Origin: CAZHVS01 sp964536015
GTDB taxonomy: Bacteria > Bacteroidota > Ignavibacteria > Ignavibacteriales > Ignavibacteriaceae
DNA length: 64,000 nucleotides
Direction of reading: 5' to 3'
NCBI GenBank assembly: GCA_964536015.1
Contig: CAZHVS010000008.1
Coordinates: 94,275 to 158,274 of the forward strand
Shown piece by piece: positions 1 through 9,601 of this stretch (positions within the stretch are counted from its first letter, which is position 1; each line of letters begins with the position of its first letter). The notes under the pieces were generated by a model. The model ran no database searches and was not told the DNA's origin. It saw only the letters and a list, made by a program, of their open reading frames with translations. The position numbers were made by a program, and so were the translations under genes.

Positions 1-350
1 AAAGCTACCGAATCAATAATTGAACAAAGAAGAACAATTAATAAAAATAAATACGAAGTAAAGTAAATATCTTTTTTATTTTCATTATAAAAAAACCCTG
101 CAATAAAACCTGCAAGAGTTTTGGTGAACATTGTACTTCCAATAATTCCACCGGTAATTAAATCGAATGTCAAACCATAAATTGAACCCAAGACAGTTCC
201 AAATAATTGTCCTTTTCTCAATGTATAATACACCAGAATAATAAGTACCAAATCAGGAATAATACCTTCAATAGAGATAAAAGGAACTATAATTATCTGA
301 ATTAACAGAGCTGCAATAAAAAGTAAGATAGGTAGGAGATAATCTCTCAT
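1..350 (-). CDS. mreD: MreD, rod-shape-determining membrane protein (partial, cut by window edge)
   Basis: The frame starts at an ATG whose first base is 350 and stays open to the left edge, giving about 116 residues of the N-terminal part. It begins MRDYLLPILLFIAALLIQ and is almost wholly hydrophobic, with several predicted membrane segments, as in MreD (normally 160-180 residues). It follows mreC by 4 bp on the same strand, which is the usual mreBCD order and the main reason for the name. MreD works with MreB and MreC in the elongasome that directs lateral wall synthesis. The C-terminus lies outside the window, so completeness cannot be judged. Confidence 0.82.
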   Translation of the reverse strand, partial: MRDYLLPILLFIAALLIQIIIVPFISIEGIIPDLVLIILVYYTLRKGQLFGTVLGSIYGLTFDLITGGIIGSTMFTKTLAGFIAGFFYNENKKDIYFTSYLFLLIVLLCSIIDSVA

Positions 351-354
351 ATAA

Positions 355-1182
355 TTATCTGTTATAAAAATTTAATTCAACATTATTCTGAACTTTGGAT
401 TGTGTCATCTGCAAAACGAATACATTTTCTACTTTTACGAAATCAACAAAAGGTTTAACTACAAGATTATTAAACCAACCTTTTTCAGGATTAATAATTT
501 TTGTAACAATTCCAACCGGTATTGGCAGATTAATCAAAGCACTTCTTTCAGAGGTAATAATTCTATCACCGACTTTAACATCCGCTGTTTTAGGAAGATT
601 TGTTACAGTAAGATATTCACCATTCCACCTGAGGATACCTTCAAAACGACTTCTCTGATCTTTTACAATTATTCGAAAATAAGTATTCTGTAAAATCCGT
701 ACGGAAGAATAATCTGATGCACAAAAATTCACAATACCAACTAATCCTTCACCATTTATTACGGGCATACCTGGTTTAATTCCTTTGACGTAACCAGCAT
801 TTATTGAAAAGTTACCACTTGATGCTTCAATATCTTTAGAAATAATCTGGACAGGAATTAAAGTGTATTTGGAAGTATCCTTAAGAGAAATTAAAGATTG
901 AAGTTCTTCATTTATAATTCCATATTCTCTTAATTTATTAATCTCAATCATTAAATCAGCATTTACTTTTCTTAATCTTTCGTTTTCTGCTTCAAGATTG
1001 GATGGAGACAGTATTCCGCTAAGGACTGAATTAACTATTGCAAAATTTCCAAAAATAAATGCTTTGAAATTTCGTATTGATTTTTGTTCGTTTTGAGAGA
1101 TTAGAAATAAACTGAATAGAATAAGAATGACAAAAACTATATACTCTTTAAAATCATCCCATATCTTTTTAATTATTTTCAC
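355..1182 (-). CDS. mreC: MreC, rod-shape-determining protein
   Basis: This 275-residue protein has one N-terminal membrane anchor (about residues 14-32) and a heptad-like coiled coil (about 60-95). A glycine/valine-rich beta domain follows (about 105-260), with the typical NAGYVKGIKPGMPVI and GLVGIV stretches. That is the MreC layout: a bitopic periplasmic scaffold linking the MreB filament to PBPs. The first codon is GTG, 2 bp after the mreB stop, and no ATG fits better. It lies between mreB and mreD and is presumably co-transcribed with them. Confidence 0.93.
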   Translation of the reverse strand: MKIIKKIWDDFKEYIVFVILILFSLFLISQNEQKSIRNFKAFIFGNFAIVNSVLSGILSPSNLEAENERLRKVNADLMIEINKLREYGIINEELQSLISLKDTSKYTLIPVQIISKDIEASSGNFSINAGYVKGIKPGMPVINGEGLVGIVNFCASDYSSVRILQNTYFRIIVKDQRSRFEGILRWNGEYLTVTNLPKTADVKVGDRIITSERSALINLPIPVGIVTKIINPEKGWFNNLVVKPFVDFVKVENVFVLQMTQSKVQNNVELNFYNR

Positions 1183-1184
1183 TT

Positions 1185-2210
1185 TTAGTAACGCCTGTTA
1201 CGAATCAAAACTCGCGAATAATGATTTAAGTTTTCAATAATTTTTCCTGCACCTCTTGCAACTGCAGTTAATGGGTCTTCAGCAACATGAACGGGTAAAT
1301 TTGTTTCAAGTCGTATTCTTTCATCTAGTCCTTTCAATAAAGCCCCACCACCAGTAATCATTACGCCTCTATCAAGAATATCTGCTGATAATTCAGGGGG
1401 AGTTCTTTCCAAGGATTGACGAACTGCATCAACAATTTGTTGAACACTCTCGTTTAATGCTTCTCGAATTTCAACAGATGAAACTTCTGTTGTTTTTGGG
1501 ACACCACCAACAAGGTCTCTTCCTTTTACCTGTATCGTGAGTTCTTCTTTAAGATTAATTGCAGAACCAACTTCGCATTTAATTGCTTCTGCAGTTCTTT
1601 CACCGATAAGTATGTTATGATTTTTTTTAAAAAATTGAGCAATTGCATAATTCATTTCATCGCCAGCAATACGAATAGATTCTTCATTTACAATACCGGA
1701 TAAAGCAATTACTGCAATTTCAGTTGTCCCACCCCCAATGTCAATAATCATACTTCCGACAGGTGCATCTACATCAATACCAATTCCAATAGCTGCAGCC
1801 ATAGGTTCTGCAACAAGATGAACTTCTTTTGCACCTGCGTGTTCAGCACTATCTCTTACTGCACGCTTTTCAACCTCAGTTATTCCACTTGGGACAGCAA
1901 CAACAATTCTTCTGCTGGTTACAAAACTTGCATTCACTTTTTTAATAAATGCACGAATCATTCCTTCTGCTATTTCAAAATCAGCAATAACACCATCACG
2001 CATAGGACGAGTAACTTTAATTTCTTTATGTTCTCTACCCTGCATCTCTTTAGCTTTATTACCTAATGCAATTATTTTTTTCGTGTTTTTATCAAAAGCA
2101 ACTATAGAAGGTTCATTAAGTACAATACCTTTACCCTTAACATAGATTAGAGTATTGGCAGTACCCAAATCCATAGCAATATCAGCAGAAAATAAATCGA
2201 ATAAACCCAT
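1185..2210 (-). CDS. mreB: MreB, actin-like rod-shape protein
   Basis: The protein has 341 residues, the usual MreB length. Actin-fold nucleotide motifs are visible: AMDLGTANTL near residues 12-21 (phosphate 1), IDIGGGTTEI at 156-165 (phosphate 2) and TGGGALLKG near the C-terminus (adenosine motif). It polymerises under the inner membrane and positions the wall-synthesis machinery. It starts at ATG with a strong AGAGGAAAG ribosome site and lies 8 bp after purH, so it probably shares a transcript with purN-purH. Presence of mreBCD plus a class A PBP in the window implies a rod-shaped cell with peptidoglycan. Confidence 0.97.
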   Translation of the reverse strand: MGLFDLFSADIAMDLGTANTLIYVKGKGIVLNEPSIVAFDKNTKKIIALGNKAKEMQGREHKEIKVTRPMRDGVIADFEIAEGMIRAFIKKVNASFVTSRRIVVAVPSGITEVEKRAVRDSAEHAGAKEVHLVAEPMAAAIGIGIDVDAPVGSMIIDIGGGTTEIAVIALSGIVNEESIRIAGDEMNYAIAQFFKKNHNILIGERTAEAIKCEVGSAINLKEELTIQVKGRDLVGGVPKTTEVSSVEIREALNESVQQIVDAVRQSLERTPPELSADILDRGVMITGGGALLKGLDERIRLETNLPVHVAEDPLTAVARGAGKIIENLNHYSRVLIRNRRY

Positions 2211-2218
2211 CTTTCCTC

Positions 2219-3736
2219 TTAATGTTTAAAGTGTCTAATTCCAGTGAATAACATTGTAACTCCATTTTTATCAGCCGATTCAATAACTTCGTTATCTCTG
2301 ATCGAGCCACCAGGTTGTATAAAAGCAGTTGCTCCATATTTAACGGCTTCTAGTAAACCATCAGCAAACGGAAAATAAGCATCTGATGCAACGACAGAAG
2401 CATTAAGATCAATATTAAATTCTTTAGCTTTCATAATTGCAACTCTTACTGCATCAACTCTTGATACTTGTCCAGCTCCTATTCCCACAGTACTTTTATT
2501 CTTTGCAAAAACTATTGTATTAGATTTAGCATTTTTTGCAACAACCCATGCAAACTTTAAATCATCCAGTTGTTTATTGTCAGGAACTTGTTTGGTTACA
2601 ATTTTTACATTTATAAAATCATTTTTTATTTTATCATTTTCCTGTTTAAGTACACCACCAGGAATACTTTTATAAGCGTATTTAATCTCGTTTAATGTTT
2701 TTTTCTGAACTAAAATTCTTCTGTCTTTTTTCTTCCTTAAAATATCAATAGCTTTTTCAGAATAACCGGGTGCAATTACTACTTCAAGAAATATCTCATT
2801 CAACTTTAGTGCAAGTTCTTCTTCAATGCTATTATTGAACGCTACTATTCCGCCATATGCAGCTACAGGATCACAAGAAAGAGCGTTTTTATATGCTTCT
2901 AAAGATGAACCTGAAGTTGCAACACCACAAGGATTGTTATGTTTAATAATTACAGATGAGAATGGTTCAAGTTCATCGATCAATTCCACCGCTGAAGTTA
3001 CATCAAGAATATTGTTATATGATAATTCTTTGCCATGAAGAAAATCAAAATAACTTAAAAAGTCACCATAAAGTTCTGCTTTTTGATGAGGATTTTCTCC
3101 ATATCTTAAATCAATTGATTTTTTAAGATTTAGTCTAAAATCTTTACTTGGAATATCAAATGTTTGCTCTAACTTATTGGCAATTAACGTATCATAAGAC
3201 GAAGTGTATGCAAATGCTTCGACTGCAAGCTTTTCCCTCGTCTTGTCTGAAACTTTTCCTTTTTTAATTTCTTCAAGAAAAAGATCATATTGTCCAGGGT
3301 TCGTTAAAACAGAAACAAATTTATAATTTTTTGCTGCAGCTCTAATTAAACTTGGACCACCAATATCAATATTTTCAATTAATTCATCTTTTGTTGAATC
3401 AGGATTTGCAGCAAATTTTTCGAATGGATAAAGATTAACACACACAATATCAATTTCACAAATATCATTTTCCGCAGATTGTTTAATATGAAGTTCGTCA
3501 TCTCTTTTAAATAATATTCCACCAAATATTTTAGGATTTAATGTTTTAACTCTACCATTCAGAATTTCGGGAAATCCTGTAAAACTGCTTATTTCAATTG
3601 TATCTATTCCAGCATCAATTAATGCTTTTGCTGTTCCACCTGTAGCAAGAATTTTATATTCTAACTTTCTTATTTCTTTTGCGAATTCAATTAAATTCGC
3701 TTTATCCGAAACACTAATTAAAATGTACTTATCCAA
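2219..3736 (-). CDS. purH: Bifunctional AICAR transformylase / IMP cyclohydrolase
   Basis: The protein has 505 residues and carries the last two steps of de novo IMP synthesis. The N-terminal MGS-like cyclohydrolase domain (about 1-190) contains LATGGTAKAL and the LNPKIFGGIL segment. The C-terminal transformylase domain (about 200-505) contains the Lys-His pair K265-H266 in IIKHNNPCGVA and the APGYSEKA segment. The first codon appears to be TTG (LDKYILISVSDK in literal reading); no in-frame ATG or GTG lies between it and an upstream stop. It lies 8 bp downstream of purN, so the two purine genes are an operon leading into mreBCD. Confidence 0.96.
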   Translation of the reverse strand: MDKYILISVSDKANLIEFAKEIRKLEYKILATGGTAKALIDAGIDTIEISSFTGFPEILNGRVKTLNPKIFGGILFKRDDELHIKQSAENDICEIDIVCVNLYPFEKFAANPDSTKDELIENIDIGGPSLIRAAAKNYKFVSVLTNPGQYDLFLEEIKKGKVSDKTREKLAVEAFAYTSSYDTLIANKLEQTFDIPSKDFRLNLKKSIDLRYGENPHQKAELYGDFLSYFDFLHGKELSYNNILDVTSAVELIDELEPFSSVIIKHNNPCGVATSGSSLEAYKNALSCDPVAAYGGIVAFNNSIEEELALKLNEIFLEVVIAPGYSEKAIDILRKKKDRRILVQKKTLNEIKYAYKSIPGGVLKQENDKIKNDFINVKIVTKQVPDNKQLDDLKFAWVVAKNAKSNTIVFAKNKSTVGIGAGQVSRVDAVRVAIMKAKEFNIDLNASVVASDAYFPFADGLLEAVKYGATAFIQPGGSIRDNEVIESADKNGVTMLFTGIRHFKH

Positions 3737-3744
3737 AACTTAGT

Positions 3745-4356
3745 TCACTCTTTTAAAATAACTTTACTATTTAATATTGAAATTTTTTTTAATGCAAATT
3801 TTTTAATTACTTCAGGAAGAATTTTGTGTTCAAGTTTTAAGACTCTTTCAGCTATTTCATTAGGATTTTCAGCATCACTTATATCAATTTTTTCCTGCAC
3901 AATAATATAACCTTTATCATATTCTTCATTAACAAAATGTACAGTTGGTCCTGAATATTTTACATGTGAATTAAACACAGCTTCGTGAACATTATGTCCA
4001 TACATTCCTTTCCCTCCAAAATCAGGAAGTAATGCAGGATGAATGTTTATGATTTTATCCCTGAAAGATTTAATGAAGTCTGCCGGAATTAATTTCAAAA
4101 AACCAGCAAGAACAATTAACTCTACTTTCTTTAATAATAACTCATAGCGTAATTGATCGTAACTAATGGTTCCTTCTCTTCCTTTTTCAGAAACTGAAAA
4201 GCGAGGAATAGAATTTTTCATTGCAATATCAAAAGCCGCACATTTTATTTTATCGCTTACAACAGCAACAACTTCAACCAATCCTTTTAATTCATTAGAA
4301 TTAAGGATAGCCTGAAGATTTGAGCCTCTTCCGGATACAAAAACAGCTATATTCAA
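3745..4356 (-). CDS. purN: Phosphoribosylglycinamide formyltransferase
   Basis: The protein has 203 residues, the normal PurN size. The substrate loop GRGSN is at residues 9-13. The catalytic trio is present: N104 and H106 in NIHPALLPDF, and D147 in EEYDKGYI. It transfers the formyl group from 10-formyl-THF to GAR in purine synthesis. The start is TTG; no ATG is available at the conserved N-terminus, since NIAVFVSGRGSN begins directly after it. It is followed by purH on the same strand. The 80 bp upstream, toward the TPR gene, contain no obvious gene. Confidence 0.94.
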   Translation of the reverse strand: MNIAVFVSGRGSNLQAILNSNELKGLVEVVAVVSDKIKCAAFDIAMKNSIPRFSVSEKGREGTISYDQLRYELLLKKVELIVLAGFLKLIPADFIKSFRDKIINIHPALLPDFGGKGMYGHNVHEAVFNSHVKYSGPTVHFVNEEYDKGYIIVQEKIDISDAENPNEIAERVLKLEHKILPEVIKKFALKKISILNSKVILKE

Positions 4357-4436
4357 CTTATTAAAAATTTGCTGTTAAAAATTACTTAAACTTAAAAACT
4401 AAATCAATTGAAAGCGGTGGATTTTCTTATTTTTTT

Positions 4437-5954
4437 TTAAGATTTTAGCCTTGACTTTAAATTATTTATCATTCCTTTTAGTTTAGACTTGTAATCGTAA
4501 TCGGTTTGTTCTTCGGTTTTATCAAGATAGTCCAAAGCTTTTTCAGGATTGTTTAATTTCCAGTAACATTTAGCTATGATGAATAACGAAAATGGTTTTA
4601 ACCATGATTCATTTTTATCATTGCTGACCGAAGAACTTAATGCATAATTCAAAGCAATTTCATACTGTTGCAATTCAAGATATGCCTGGGCAAGATAATA
4701 TTTTATTTCATTTTTTAACTTTTCGGAATCTGCAATTTCCAATAAAGATGAAAGTGAATCTGCTGCAAGTTTAGAATCATCTGTTTCGATAAAATTTGAA
4801 TAAATGATTATTTTCTTTTCAACTTCATCCATTGGAGAATTTATTCTTTCTGAACCTTTTCTTTTTGCATATGAATCATCATCCAGAATTTCTATACCAT
4901 TACTACTTTGCTTATAATAATTGATTGCTATGGAATAATCTCCCGTTAACTCATAACATAATCCAAGTCTGTAATTGGCAATACCCAGATAATCTTTAAT
5001 TGAAGATGTTTTAATAAATGTTTGATAGAATTGTTTTGCATTCTCAAATTTATTTTTTCTAAATAACACATCACCCATTAGAAAATTTGAAAAAGAAACT
5101 GTCTGCAGAAAATTGTGATTATCGATCTTAATTAGCTTTTGCAAAAATTTTTCTGCGCTATTTAAGTCTTTTCTTTTTATATCAACAACAGCCAGTGAGT
5201 ATAGAATCAAAATATTCTGAGGATATTTTTGCGAAAGATTTTTTAACAATTGAGATGACTTGTCGAAATCATAGTAATACTCACTATAAATTTGAGACAA
5301 ATAATAATCAGCTTCTGCTTTTGCATAATTCCCTCTTTCCGAAGCAAGAATAAGAAAATTTAAACCTTCTTCCTGATTACCTTCAAACCCAATTAAATTT
5401 AATGCCCACTTAAATGCAGAAGGAACCTGACTTAATGCAAATTTAAATAAACCCAGACCTAAGTAAGCGTCGTAATTATTAGAATTTATTTTAAGAGTAT
5501 TTTTTAAGTAAGTGTTTGATTTCTGGCTTGCCCAGATCATTTCAAGATATTTTTCTGCTTTACCAAAAGCAATAGCTCTATAACCATAAGAGGAACCAAG
5601 AATATAATTTGCTATTTCATTTTTGCTATCTTCATCTAGAAGATTTTCAGCTTTTTCGATGGCCTGATCTGAATAGTTTAAAAATAAATTTAAATTTTGT
5701 TTTTCAGAATTTCCAAGATAGCTCCATATATATATCGAAGATTTGTAATGATATCCACGAGGATCTTCTGGAAATTTTTTTATAATCTGGTTGAAAAAGT
5801 TTTCAGCTTTTTCAAGTTCCAAATTATAAGAATATTTTAATCCTTCTCTTAATAGGACATCAATGTTTGATTGTGAATAGACAAATGTGTTAAATATTAG
5901 TAATAGAAGAAGAATTTTTTTTATTCGTACTTCCTTAAGATAGTGTCTAACCAT
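4437..5954 (-). CDS. Secreted tetratricopeptide-repeat protein
   Basis: This 505-residue protein starts with a Sec signal peptide (basic start, then a hydrophobic LLLLLIFNTFVYSQ run, cleavage likely after SQ at about residue 28). The mature part is a series of TPR-like helix pairs (for example around 40-70, 160-200, 290-345 and 400-480). Its ATG overlaps the pyrG stop by 8 bp, which suggests translational coupling. TPR arrays mediate protein contacts, and here it would be periplasmic or outer-membrane associated. No enzymatic motif is seen and no specific function can be named. Confidence 0.8.
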   Translation of the reverse strand: MVRHYLKEVRIKKILLLLLIFNTFVYSQSNIDVLLREGLKYSYNLELEKAENFFNQIIKKFPEDPRGYHYKSSIYIWSYLGNSEKQNLNLFLNYSDQAIEKAENLLDEDSKNEIANYILGSSYGYRAIAFGKAEKYLEMIWASQKSNTYLKNTLKINSNNYDAYLGLGLFKFALSQVPSAFKWALNLIGFEGNQEEGLNFLILASERGNYAKAEADYYLSQIYSEYYYDFDKSSQLLKNLSQKYPQNILILYSLAVVDIKRKDLNSAEKFLQKLIKIDNHNFLQTVSFSNFLMGDVLFRKNKFENAKQFYQTFIKTSSIKDYLGIANYRLGLCYELTGDYSIAINYYKQSSNGIEILDDDSYAKRKGSERINSPMDEVEKKIIIYSNFIETDDSKLAADSLSSLLEIADSEKLKNEIKYYLAQAYLELQQYEIALNYALSSSVSNDKNESWLKPFSLFIIAKCYWKLNNPEKALDYLDKTEEQTDYDYKSKLKGMINNLKSRLKS

Positions 5955-7581
5955 TAAATTCTATTTTATTTTCTTCAGAATATTTGATTGCTGCTTTAAC
6001 AAATTCTCTGAATAATGGATGAGATTTTGTCGCTCTTGATTTTAATTCCGGGTGAAACTGGCAGCCTACAAACCATGGATGGTTTGAAAGTTCTATCATT
6101 TCTACAAGCTCTCTATCAGGTGAAAGTCCACTAAATATCAAACCATTTTTCTGTAGTTCATTTCTGAATTTGTTGTTTACTTCATAACGATGTCTGTGTC
6201 TTTCTGTAATGTAATCTTTTTTGTAAGCCAGCATTGCTTTAGTATTATTTTCAATCATACAAGGATAAGCACCAAGACGCATTGTCCCACCATAATTTTT
6301 TATATTTTTCTGGTCAGGCATAAAATCAATTACATTGTGTTTGGTTTTTTTGAATTCAGTACTGTGAGCGTATTGCAAGTTACAAACATTCCTTGCAAAT
6401 TCAATTACAGCACATTGCAATCCAAGACAGATACCAAAAAAAGGAATATTATTTTCTCTTGCATAGCGAATGGCGTTAATCTTTCCTTCTATACCTCTTT
6501 CGCCAAATCCACCAGGGACTAATATTCCACAAACACCGAATAAAAGTTTTTCATAGTATTCAGATTCGCAATCTTCTGCATTAATCCATTTTATTTTAAC
6601 TTTAGCATTATTCTCCGCCCCAGCGTGGACAAATGATTCCATTATACTTTTATATGCATCTTGAATATCGACATACTTTCCACAGACTGCAATTTCAATA
6701 GTCTTAGTAGGATTTTTAACTTTATTTACAAACGCTTCCCAATCATCAAGTTTAATTTTTCTTTCTGGCAGACCAAGTTTTTTTAATACTATCTGATCAA
6801 GTTTTTCCCGATAAAACACTAAGGGAATTTCGTAAATTGAAGCACAATCGTGAGCAGAAATAACAGACTTTGAATCAACATTACAAAATAGAGAAATTTT
6901 TTCTCTAAGTTCTTTAGAAATTTTTTTCTCTGATCTGCAAATCAAAACATCTGGTTGAATTCCAAGTTCGAGAAGATTTTTTACACTATGCTGAGTAGGT
7001 TTAGTTTTAACTTCACCTGCTGAAGCAATATATGGTACAAGAGTTACATGAATTGACAAAGCATTTTTTCTTCCAACCTGCATCATCATTTGACGCAACG
7101 ACTCAAGAAACGGAAGACTTTCAATATCACCAACTGTGCCTCCAATTTCTGTTATAATAATATCATATTCATCAAGCTCTGCAAGTTTTTGCATCCTGTT
7201 CTTGATTTCATCAGTTATATGAGGAATAACCTGAACAGTTGCACCAAGATAATCTCCTCTTCTCTCTTTAGTTATTACCTCGTGATATACCTGTCCAGTG
7301 GTTGTGTTATTAGCACGAGTTGTATTTATATCAAGAAATCTTTCATAATGTCCAAGGTCAAGATCTGTTTCAGCCCCATCTTCGGTAACATAAACCTCGC
7401 CATGTTGAAACGGATTCATCGTTCCAGGATCAACGTTTATATACGGATCAAATTTCTGAATAGTAACATTGAAACCTCGCTGCTTTAATAATAATCCAAG
7501 TGAGGATGCAGAGATGCCTTTTCCAAGCGAAGAAACAACTCCACCTGTAACAAAAATATATTTTACTTTGTGCTTTGCCAT
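5947..7581 (-). CDS. pyrG: CTP synthase
   Basis: From the ATG at 7581 (MAKHKVKYIFVTGGVVSSLG) the protein has 544 residues, the family norm. A longer reading from a TTG at 7635 adds 18 unconserved residues and is rejected. The synthetase domain carries VSSLGKGISAS and the substrate loop QKFDPYINVDPGTM. The glutamine amidotransferase domain has the nucleophile Cys in FFGICLGLQ and the His/Glu of QFHPELKSR. It makes CTP from UTP with glutamine as nitrogen donor. A GAGG ribosome site precedes the chosen start. The next gene overlaps its stop. Confidence 0.97.
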   Translation of the reverse strand: MAKHKVKYIFVTGGVVSSLGKGISASSLGLLLKQRGFNVTIQKFDPYINVDPGTMNPFQHGEVYVTEDGAETDLDLGHYERFLDINTTRANNTTTGQVYHEVITKERRGDYLGATVQVIPHITDEIKNRMQKLAELDEYDIIITEIGGTVGDIESLPFLESLRQMMMQVGRKNALSIHVTLVPYIASAGEVKTKPTQHSVKNLLELGIQPDVLICRSEKKISKELREKISLFCNVDSKSVISAHDCASIYEIPLVFYREKLDQIVLKKLGLPERKIKLDDWEAFVNKVKNPTKTIEIAVCGKYVDIQDAYKSIMESFVHAGAENNAKVKIKWINAEDCESEYYEKLLFGVCGILVPGGFGERGIEGKINAIRYARENNIPFFGICLGLQCAVIEFARNVCNLQYAHSTEFKKTKHNVIDFMPDQKNIKNYGGTMRLGAYPCMIENNTKAMLAYKKDYITERHRHRYEVNNKFRNELQKNGLIFSGLSPDRELVEMIELSNHPWFVGCQFHPELKSRATKSHPLFREFVKAAIKYSEENKIEFNG

Positions 7582-7725
7582 AATAATCTTTTTTGCCTCG
7601 AAATATATTTTGTTAAGAACATAATTCCAACTCAACTTAAAGATTATTTAAGTTTTATTTTATTTTTTTTTGTTTATAGCAATAAAAATCAGAACGATAG
7701 TTAAACAAAAAAATTTTTATTGATC

Positions 7726-8130
7726 TTATTTTGATTTTAGCAAATCTCTGATTTCAGAAAGGAGAACTACTTCTTCTTTAGGTGCTGGTGTAGCTGAAGG
7801 AGCTTCTTCTTCTTTCTTCTTCAATGAATTCATCCCTTTTATTACAAGGAAAATTGAAAACGCAATTATTATAAAATCAATTAAGGCGTTGATGAATGTT
7901 CCATATCTTATTGTGACTGCTGGAGTTTTATCTGTCGCTTCTTTAAGAATGAATCCCAAATTGCTAAAGTCTAAACCACCGACTAAAAGTCCGATTGGGG
8001 GCATAACTACATCAGCAACAAAAGAACTTACAATTTTTCCAAAAGCAGCTCCAATAATAATTCCTACTGCCATATCAACAAGATTACCTCTCATTGCAAA
8101 TGATTTGAACTCTTTTATGAATCCTGACAT
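7726..8130 (-). CDS. mscL: Large-conductance mechanosensitive channel MscL
   Basis: The protein has 134 residues. The N-terminal amphipathic helix FKSFAMRGNLVDMAVG and pore helix IIIGAAFGKIVSSFV are textbook MscL. A periplasmic loop, a second membrane helix (about 80-102) and a charged C-terminal helix (EIRDLLKSK) follow. An Ala/Pro-rich linker precedes that last helix. The channel opens under membrane tension to release solutes during hypo-osmotic shock. It starts at ATG with a TGAGGAAAG ribosome site, 18 bp after the DUF3078 gene on the same strand. Confidence 0.95.
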   Translation of the reverse strand: MSGFIKEFKSFAMRGNLVDMAVGIIIGAAFGKIVSSFVADVVMPPIGLLVGGLDFSNLGFILKEATDKTPAVTIRYGTFINALIDFIIIAFSIFLVIKGMNSLKKKEEEAPSATPAPKEEVVLLSEIRDLLKSK

Positions 8131-8148
8131 ACTTTCCTCATAGGTTAA

Positions 8149-8982
8149 TTAAAATAAAATATAACTAATTCCAAATTGAAGAGCTTCTTTCAGCTGTGTT
8201 TTTGGAGAAAGAGCTTTTTCATACAAGACCAAAATATTAAGATTTACATTAAAAAACTTACTTATTTTTGCAGTGATTGTATTATCCCACCTTATATCCC
8301 AGACATCAAGTGTTTTAAAGCGACTGAATAATCTAAGTTTGCTGTTAAGTAAAACATTATCATCAATTGTGAAATCACTCTCTGTAACAGATTCAATACC
8401 TGTTTCTAATTTGAACTTTTCAATTTCAGTTGTTTTTTCATCATCAGAATAACCGGTAAATTCTTTTGTAAATATTTCCTGTAATGCAACTCCAAGTCTT
8501 GTTTTAATATTAGCTAATTTATCATATGTAAAACCTAAACTTTGTGTAACATAACCGGGATCAAAAAATGAAGCAATTTTGACAGCAGGAATTACTTTGT
8601 AATTAAATCCATTTGATATAGTTGAGTGAACTGTGTTACTGAAAAAAGGACTTACTGCCCATTTTACATCATAGCTAAGAATGTCTTCGAGATAAAACTC
8701 ATTATCGTTAGTTCTATACTCATCACTTCCTAGTTTTGTTCTGCCATAAGCAAGCTTTAGATTATTATCAAGTTTCCAATTACCGGATTTATATATTGCT
8801 CCAAAATTTCCACTAATTATCCACGCTATTGCATTATCCCCACCAGAAGTCCAGTTATTTAATGCAATTTGCGTTATATTTAATCCTGTTACACCTGAAA
8901 ATGTCCAGGTGGAAGTCTTAATAGAATCCTGTGGAAGTATATTAATGAAAGTAATTAACAAGAAAAGAATTATTTGTTTCAT
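8149..8982 (-). CDS. DUF3078 family outer-membrane-type protein
   Basis: This 277-residue protein has a signal peptide (MKQIILFLLITFINILPQ). It then shows the WxxxGxxxLNxxQxxxxNWxxGGxNAxAW pattern typical of DUF3078 proteins of Bacteroidota/Chlorobiota. The rest alternates polar and hydrophobic residues, with many aromatic residues, and ends in an aromatic/hydrophobic strand (ISYILF). That fits a small outer-membrane beta-barrel. The family has no established function. It starts at ATG after AAGAGGACAAAT, and mscL follows closely. Confidence 0.78.
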   Translation of the reverse strand: MKQIILFLLITFINILPQDSIKTSTWTFSGVTGLNITQIALNNWTSGGDNAIAWIISGNFGAIYKSGNWKLDNNLKLAYGRTKLGSDEYRTNDNEFYLEDILSYDVKWAVSPFFSNTVHSTISNGFNYKVIPAVKIASFFDPGYVTQSLGFTYDKLANIKTRLGVALQEIFTKEFTGYSDDEKTTEIEKFKLETGIESVTESDFTIDDNVLLNSKLRLFSRFKTLDVWDIRWDNTITAKISKFFNVNLNILVLYEKALSPKTQLKEALQFGISYILF

Positions 8983-9023
8983 ATTTGTCCTCTTTTAGTT
9001 GATGATATTATGCGTCAAAAATA

Positions 9024-9578
9024 TTAAAGTTCATTTTCACTAAATACGATCGCCTCATAAATAAATAGTTCTGCTTTCTTCCATCCATCCCATCCTAAAC
9101 CAGCTTTATCCTGTGAACAATGACCTAAAAATTCTTCCAGAGTCCAATTAGTTTGAGTTGCAACTTGTGGAAGAAAAGTGCCACCTCTATTTCCTTTCTT
9201 TATATAAATTCCATGTTTTCCTAGCACGATTTCAGATATATTTTGAATTTTTTTCATTGGAGTAAGAACAGAAATTTCAATCTCAATTAAATCTATTTCA
9301 GTTTTATTCACTGGAGGAAATCTGTAATCATTTGTTGCTGCTGCAATTGCCATCTCTTGAATGGTTTGAAACAAAGGAATATCTTCACCAAAATGTCCTA
9401 TACATCCTCGTAATTTTCCGTTTTTATGAAGTGATACAAAAGCACCACATTTTACTTTGCAAGTATCAGGAATTGAATCTTCAATAACTTGAAGAGTATT
9501 TTTAGCGCTAATAAAATCAACAATTGTTTCACGAGCTAATTTTAATAAGTATTTTTTATCGTTTTGGTTTAAATGCAT
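9024..9578 (-). CDS. AMMECR1 domain protein
   Basis: The protein has 184 residues and is a single AMMECR1 domain. The signature RGCIG is at residues 57-61 (KLRGCIGHFGEDIPLFQ), followed by AAATNDYRFPPV and the C-terminal KGNRGGTFLPQVATQ segment. The family is common in archaea and eukaryotes and occurs in some bacteria, where it is often linked to radical-SAM and MEMO partners; neither partner is visible here. Its biochemical role is not settled. It starts at ATG with a GAGG site, 23 bp after gatD, so it is probably in the gatE-gatD transcript. Confidence 0.9.
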   Translation of the reverse strand: MHLNQNDKKYLLKLARETIVDFISAKNTLQVIEDSIPDTCKVKCGAFVSLHKNGKLRGCIGHFGEDIPLFQTIQEMAIAAATNDYRFPPVNKTEIDLIEIEISVLTPMKKIQNISEIVLGKHGIYIKKGNRGGTFLPQVATQTNWTLEEFLGHCSQDKAGLGWDGWKKAELFIYEAIVFSENEL

Positions 9579-9601
9579 CTTTGCCTCAAAATCATTAAAA
9601 A